DNA of 32,574 nucleotides from assembly GCA_029298735.1 (NCBI GenBank), contig JANSLP010000348.1, forward strand, positions 1-32,574. The letters are read 5' to 3'. This DNA is from Ophiostoma sp. CBS 140.51 (lineage: Eukaryota > Ascomycota > Sordariomycetes > Ophiostomatales > Ophiostomataceae). Of this stretch, positions 29,929 through 32,574 are shown piece by piece. The notes beneath the pieces were generated by a model. The model was given only the letters and a program-made list of their open reading frames with translations, made no database searches and was not told the DNA's origin. A program made the position numbers and the translations under genes. Position 1 is the stretch's first letter; every line of letters starts with the position of its first letter.

Positions 29929-32574
29929 ATTGGCGGTTTGGTGATGGTAAAAAAGGAAGGAACGGTTGGTAGATGCTGGGTATAAAGAAAGGAATTGGGT
30001 ATCGTGTGTATGAAATGTAGAAGAATGAAGAATAATGAGAAACAGAAAAGACAGAGAAGAGGAGAAAGAAAAGACGAGTCTTGGAGAGGGCGAGGGGAGA
30101 AGGGTCCGATCTTATACTCGGGGATGGCGATAGTCCTGGGGCAGGATTTTTCTCTTTTCCTTTTACTTTATTCTTTTATTCCCATTTATTTCTCAGAAAG
30201 AAACTGAGCTACGGGAAGATGTGGAGGAGAGACAACGGAGAAGGAGAAAAGGTGGAGGGCAAGCAGGAGGTAGGCAAGCTAGGAGCTTCGCCTTCAGGAC
30301 AAAGAGGATCAAGGAAAAGACGAGATGGAGACAAGGAGACGAGGCAGGGAACGACAAACGACAGAAAAGAACGCATGGACTGGATTGGCCTGGATTGGTT
30401 TGGATTGGGACCGAAGCTAGGCTCGGGAAACTTTGTCTTCGTCTGAGAGGATAGAGATTACGGAGGGGCGTCGACTTACACGACGAAAAGAGTAACAGGA
30501 AAGCCATGGCCAGTGGGGTGGAGGAAGACGAGATGAAGGCAAATAATAGTATGGAAGGCTAGCATGGAGTGTTAGTATGTGGTCAGAGTTACTCCGTACA
30601 TCGACAAAGAGAGTGAAACAACGCGGTTCTTGAAGCTCCTGCTTCGGCGCCTCGCATCTGGGAGCCAGCCTGGTGTGGCCGTCTCCACAAGGTGACCCGA
30701 TTCCGTTGACAACGGCCTTGTTGTCATGCAAATGTAAGTTGGAGAGGGACAGGACAGGGGAGAGAGGAGAGGAAGGAACGAGGCCACGGCAGACGTGGGC
30801 GTAGGTAGGTGGCAGTGGGGGTTTGTGTTCTGCAGCCTTTTGCAGTTCTGCTGCATCTGCCTTTACTTTTTCCCGGGAGGCAACAAAGGCAAGGGCAAAA
30901 AGAGACGACTTGAGGACTCTGAGGACTAGCGCCGGCGGCTGTGGTTGGCTGGGATCTCTCGGTCTCAGTAAGACCGTCTCTTTTTGGGTCTTTCCACAGT
31001 ATTACCGCCTTCAGCCTGGCGTCGGGGAGCGGCCTGGCGCCGGAATCGCTCGACACGACTGGCGCCTGGGTACGCTAAGCTCGCGTGCAGGCAAAAAGAG
31101 GAAAGAGAAGGCAGGACCAAGGCACAGCGAGATGGCGAGGAAAGACCCAAACCCAGGAAAGACCCAAGACTGCAGACTTCAGAGAAAGAGCGAAAAAGCG
31201 CCCGAGAGACCAGACGGCTGTCTGAAGCGCTAGAATTGGAGGCTAGAATGTAGGGACAGGCAAGAACGAACAAGGGCAGGCTAGCGGTCGGCCAGGCCCA
31301 GCTAGAACGAGAAGGCGCATAGTCGACTCAGTTGTGACAGTTCCAGGCACGGAACCTCCGAGAGAAAAGTAAAAGGCAAGGACGGTAAAGGCTACACGGA
31401 TGAGGATATACGCGACCACGAGGAGTTGAGAGAAGCTTCAGTCTGTCAACAAAGACACCCCACGACACGGCATCACAGTCCTGGATGGACTGAGATGGAC
31501 TGATGGAGGACACCCTATGGACACGTTGTCCATCCAATTCTCATTTCAAATTCAGTTTCATTTCCATGCATCTCGACATCTCCTCTTTTTGTCCATCCCC
31601 TTTCTCGGGCACTCGGTCACTCTGTCGGCTTTTTTGTTCAGTTCCCCGTATTATTTGAGTGATTCAAAAAATCATTGGGGGAATTCATCGGGACAAAGTG
31701 TCGTGTGTGTCCTTCCCGGTTGCCCATCGTCTGTCCTGTGTCGGAGCTCTGGCTCCTCCCAAATGGACGCCTGCGATTGGGTCGCAAGAGGGTCAGGAAT
31801 ATAAACATCGAATAATGTTAATACGTATTGTCTGAAGGACACCCAAAGAGAAGGCTCCAAAAGAACGAAACCGACTCCAACGCTACGACGGGGCTGCAAA
31901 GCTAAAGAGGAACAGGGGTTGCCGAAAAGGCAGATCCATCCAGATCCCGTCCGTTCTCGCATCAACTAGGCGAGGGGCAGTCTTTTGCTGGAGGGGACAT
32001 GTTCGACGCCCAAACTGACAGACAGGGTACTGCCATGTGATTCGCCAGCTTGTCCACCGGGCTGCGGTCGACAGCGTGTCGTCGGCGTGTCGCAGCATTG
32101 AAGACCCTTGAAGGTGGGTTGAATTCGAATTGGTGGGTTGAGTGGCGGGCAGTTGCTTTCGTTTGGTGGGGAGAGGGGAGGTAGCCTGGTGGGCTGTCCG
32201 TGGACCGGTGGCTCTTGCCCGTTGCGCGTTGCGCGCATTCTTTTTTCCCCTACCAAATTCTGTTCCTGAAAATTCTCGCGGCCGCCGGAACCGCGGCTGG
32301 CAAGAAGCTGGCCTCGACTCGCTGCAATTCCAGCGAACCCTTTCAGTCTTCAGCGGTCTAGCCTTAGCCGGGCGCTGTCAATTATTCGCCTCCGTGCCTT
32401 CTTTGTTCATCCCGCTCGCCCCTGCCATCCCATCCACTCACTTGGTGCACCTTCCTCAGGGCTCCGATATTCGCAGTCTTTTTTGTCTTTTTGACCTTTT
32501 TCTTCTCACCATACCATTTGTTTCGTTTCATTTTACTCGCATGCTGGCATGCATATCCTCGAGGCATCCTTTTC
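29929..32574. other. GDH upstream region, 2.6 kb, to the window end
   Basis: No supportable gene. Near GDH, the minus strand has TATAAG at 30112-30117 and GATA/TATC elements at 30000-30003 and 30129-30132. Three phased CCAAT boxes lie at 30381-30410, and another ATTGG is at 29994-29998. TACTCCGTAC occurs at 30590-30599. A perfect 10-bp duplication GATGGACTGA lies at 31484-31503. The last 200 bp (about 32380-32574) are CT-rich on the plus strand and look like the leader of a plus-strand gene beginning beyond the window. Confidence 0.5.
30381..30410 (-). promoter_or_regulatory. Three CCAAT boxes at exact 10-bp spacing upstream of GDH
   Basis: Three decamers TGGATTGGNN in a row; on the minus strand (GDH sense) each carries CCAAT, at 30384-30388, 30394-30398 and 30404-30408, roughly 456-480 bp upstream of the GDH ATG. 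CCAAT is bound by the HAP2/3/5 (AnCF) complex in fungi. The spacing puts all three on one helical face. Whether they function is inference. Confidence 0.45.

Noticed and set aside
1..32574. tRNA, CRISPR array or transposon termini
   Set aside because: Scanning by eye for GGTTCRANNCC B-boxes with flanking pairing, regularly spaced direct repeats and long terminal inverted repeats gave nothing convincing; a tRNAscan or repeat search could still find weak cases.

Overview
The window is nuclear DNA of a filamentous ascomycete, most probably a Sordariomycete. Protein-coding exons are G+C-rich with strongly C/G-ending codons. Introns are short (mostly 50-76 bp), with GT..AG ends and fungal branch points of the ACTAAC/GCTAAC type. 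Leaders are CT-rich, and the NADP-glutamate dehydrogenase closely resembles the Neurospora enzyme. Genus cannot be fixed from sequence alone. I found no tRNA, rRNA, CRISPR array, transposon or viral gene. All coordinates were read by hand from splice signals and open frames.

Layout, left to right: sphingolipid delta-4 desaturase (401-1618, minus); a 14-zinc-knuckle CnjB-like nucleic-acid-binding protein in five exons (2606-4511, minus); a Kv-beta/AKR6-type aldo-keto reductase in three exons (5951-7242, plus); a METTL7/TMT1-like membrane-anchored methyltransferase (7684-8601, minus); eIF2B beta subunit in two exons (9800-11184, plus); a 956-residue low-complexity protein of unknown function (12460-15330, plus); NatA catalytic subunit Naa10/Ard1 (15500-16210, minus); a short-chain dehydrogenase in two exons (16864-17842, plus); a 1649-residue fusion of a cholesterol-oxidase-like GMC oxidoreductase and a Cys-nucleophile alpha/beta hydrolase in four exons (18057-23203, minus); a 4.8 kb stretch without a supportable gene, including a very AT-rich island (about 27340-27790); NADP-glutamate dehydrogenase with an unusually long 536-bp first intron (28019-29928, minus); and 2.6 kb of upstream DNA carrying three CCAAT boxes at exact 10-bp spacing.

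The genes do not form a biosynthetic cluster. They are mostly housekeeping genes (translation initiation, N-terminal acetylation, nitrogen assimilation, sphingolipid synthesis) with a few lipid- or redox-active enzymes. Two promoter themes link them loosely. A perfect TGACTCA (CPC1/Gcn4-type) site lies upstream of eIF2B beta and another in the GDH first intron, and both genes belong to amino-acid and nitrogen physiology.

The most interesting items are: the oxidoreductase-hydrolase fusion with Cys in the lipase box and a possible alternative membrane-anchored N-terminus; the zinc-knuckle gene whose four introns are all phase 1, so any internal exon could be skipped in frame; the helically phased CCAAT triplet upstream of GDH; and the modular unknown protein with a collagen-like tract and an internal beta-rich repeat.
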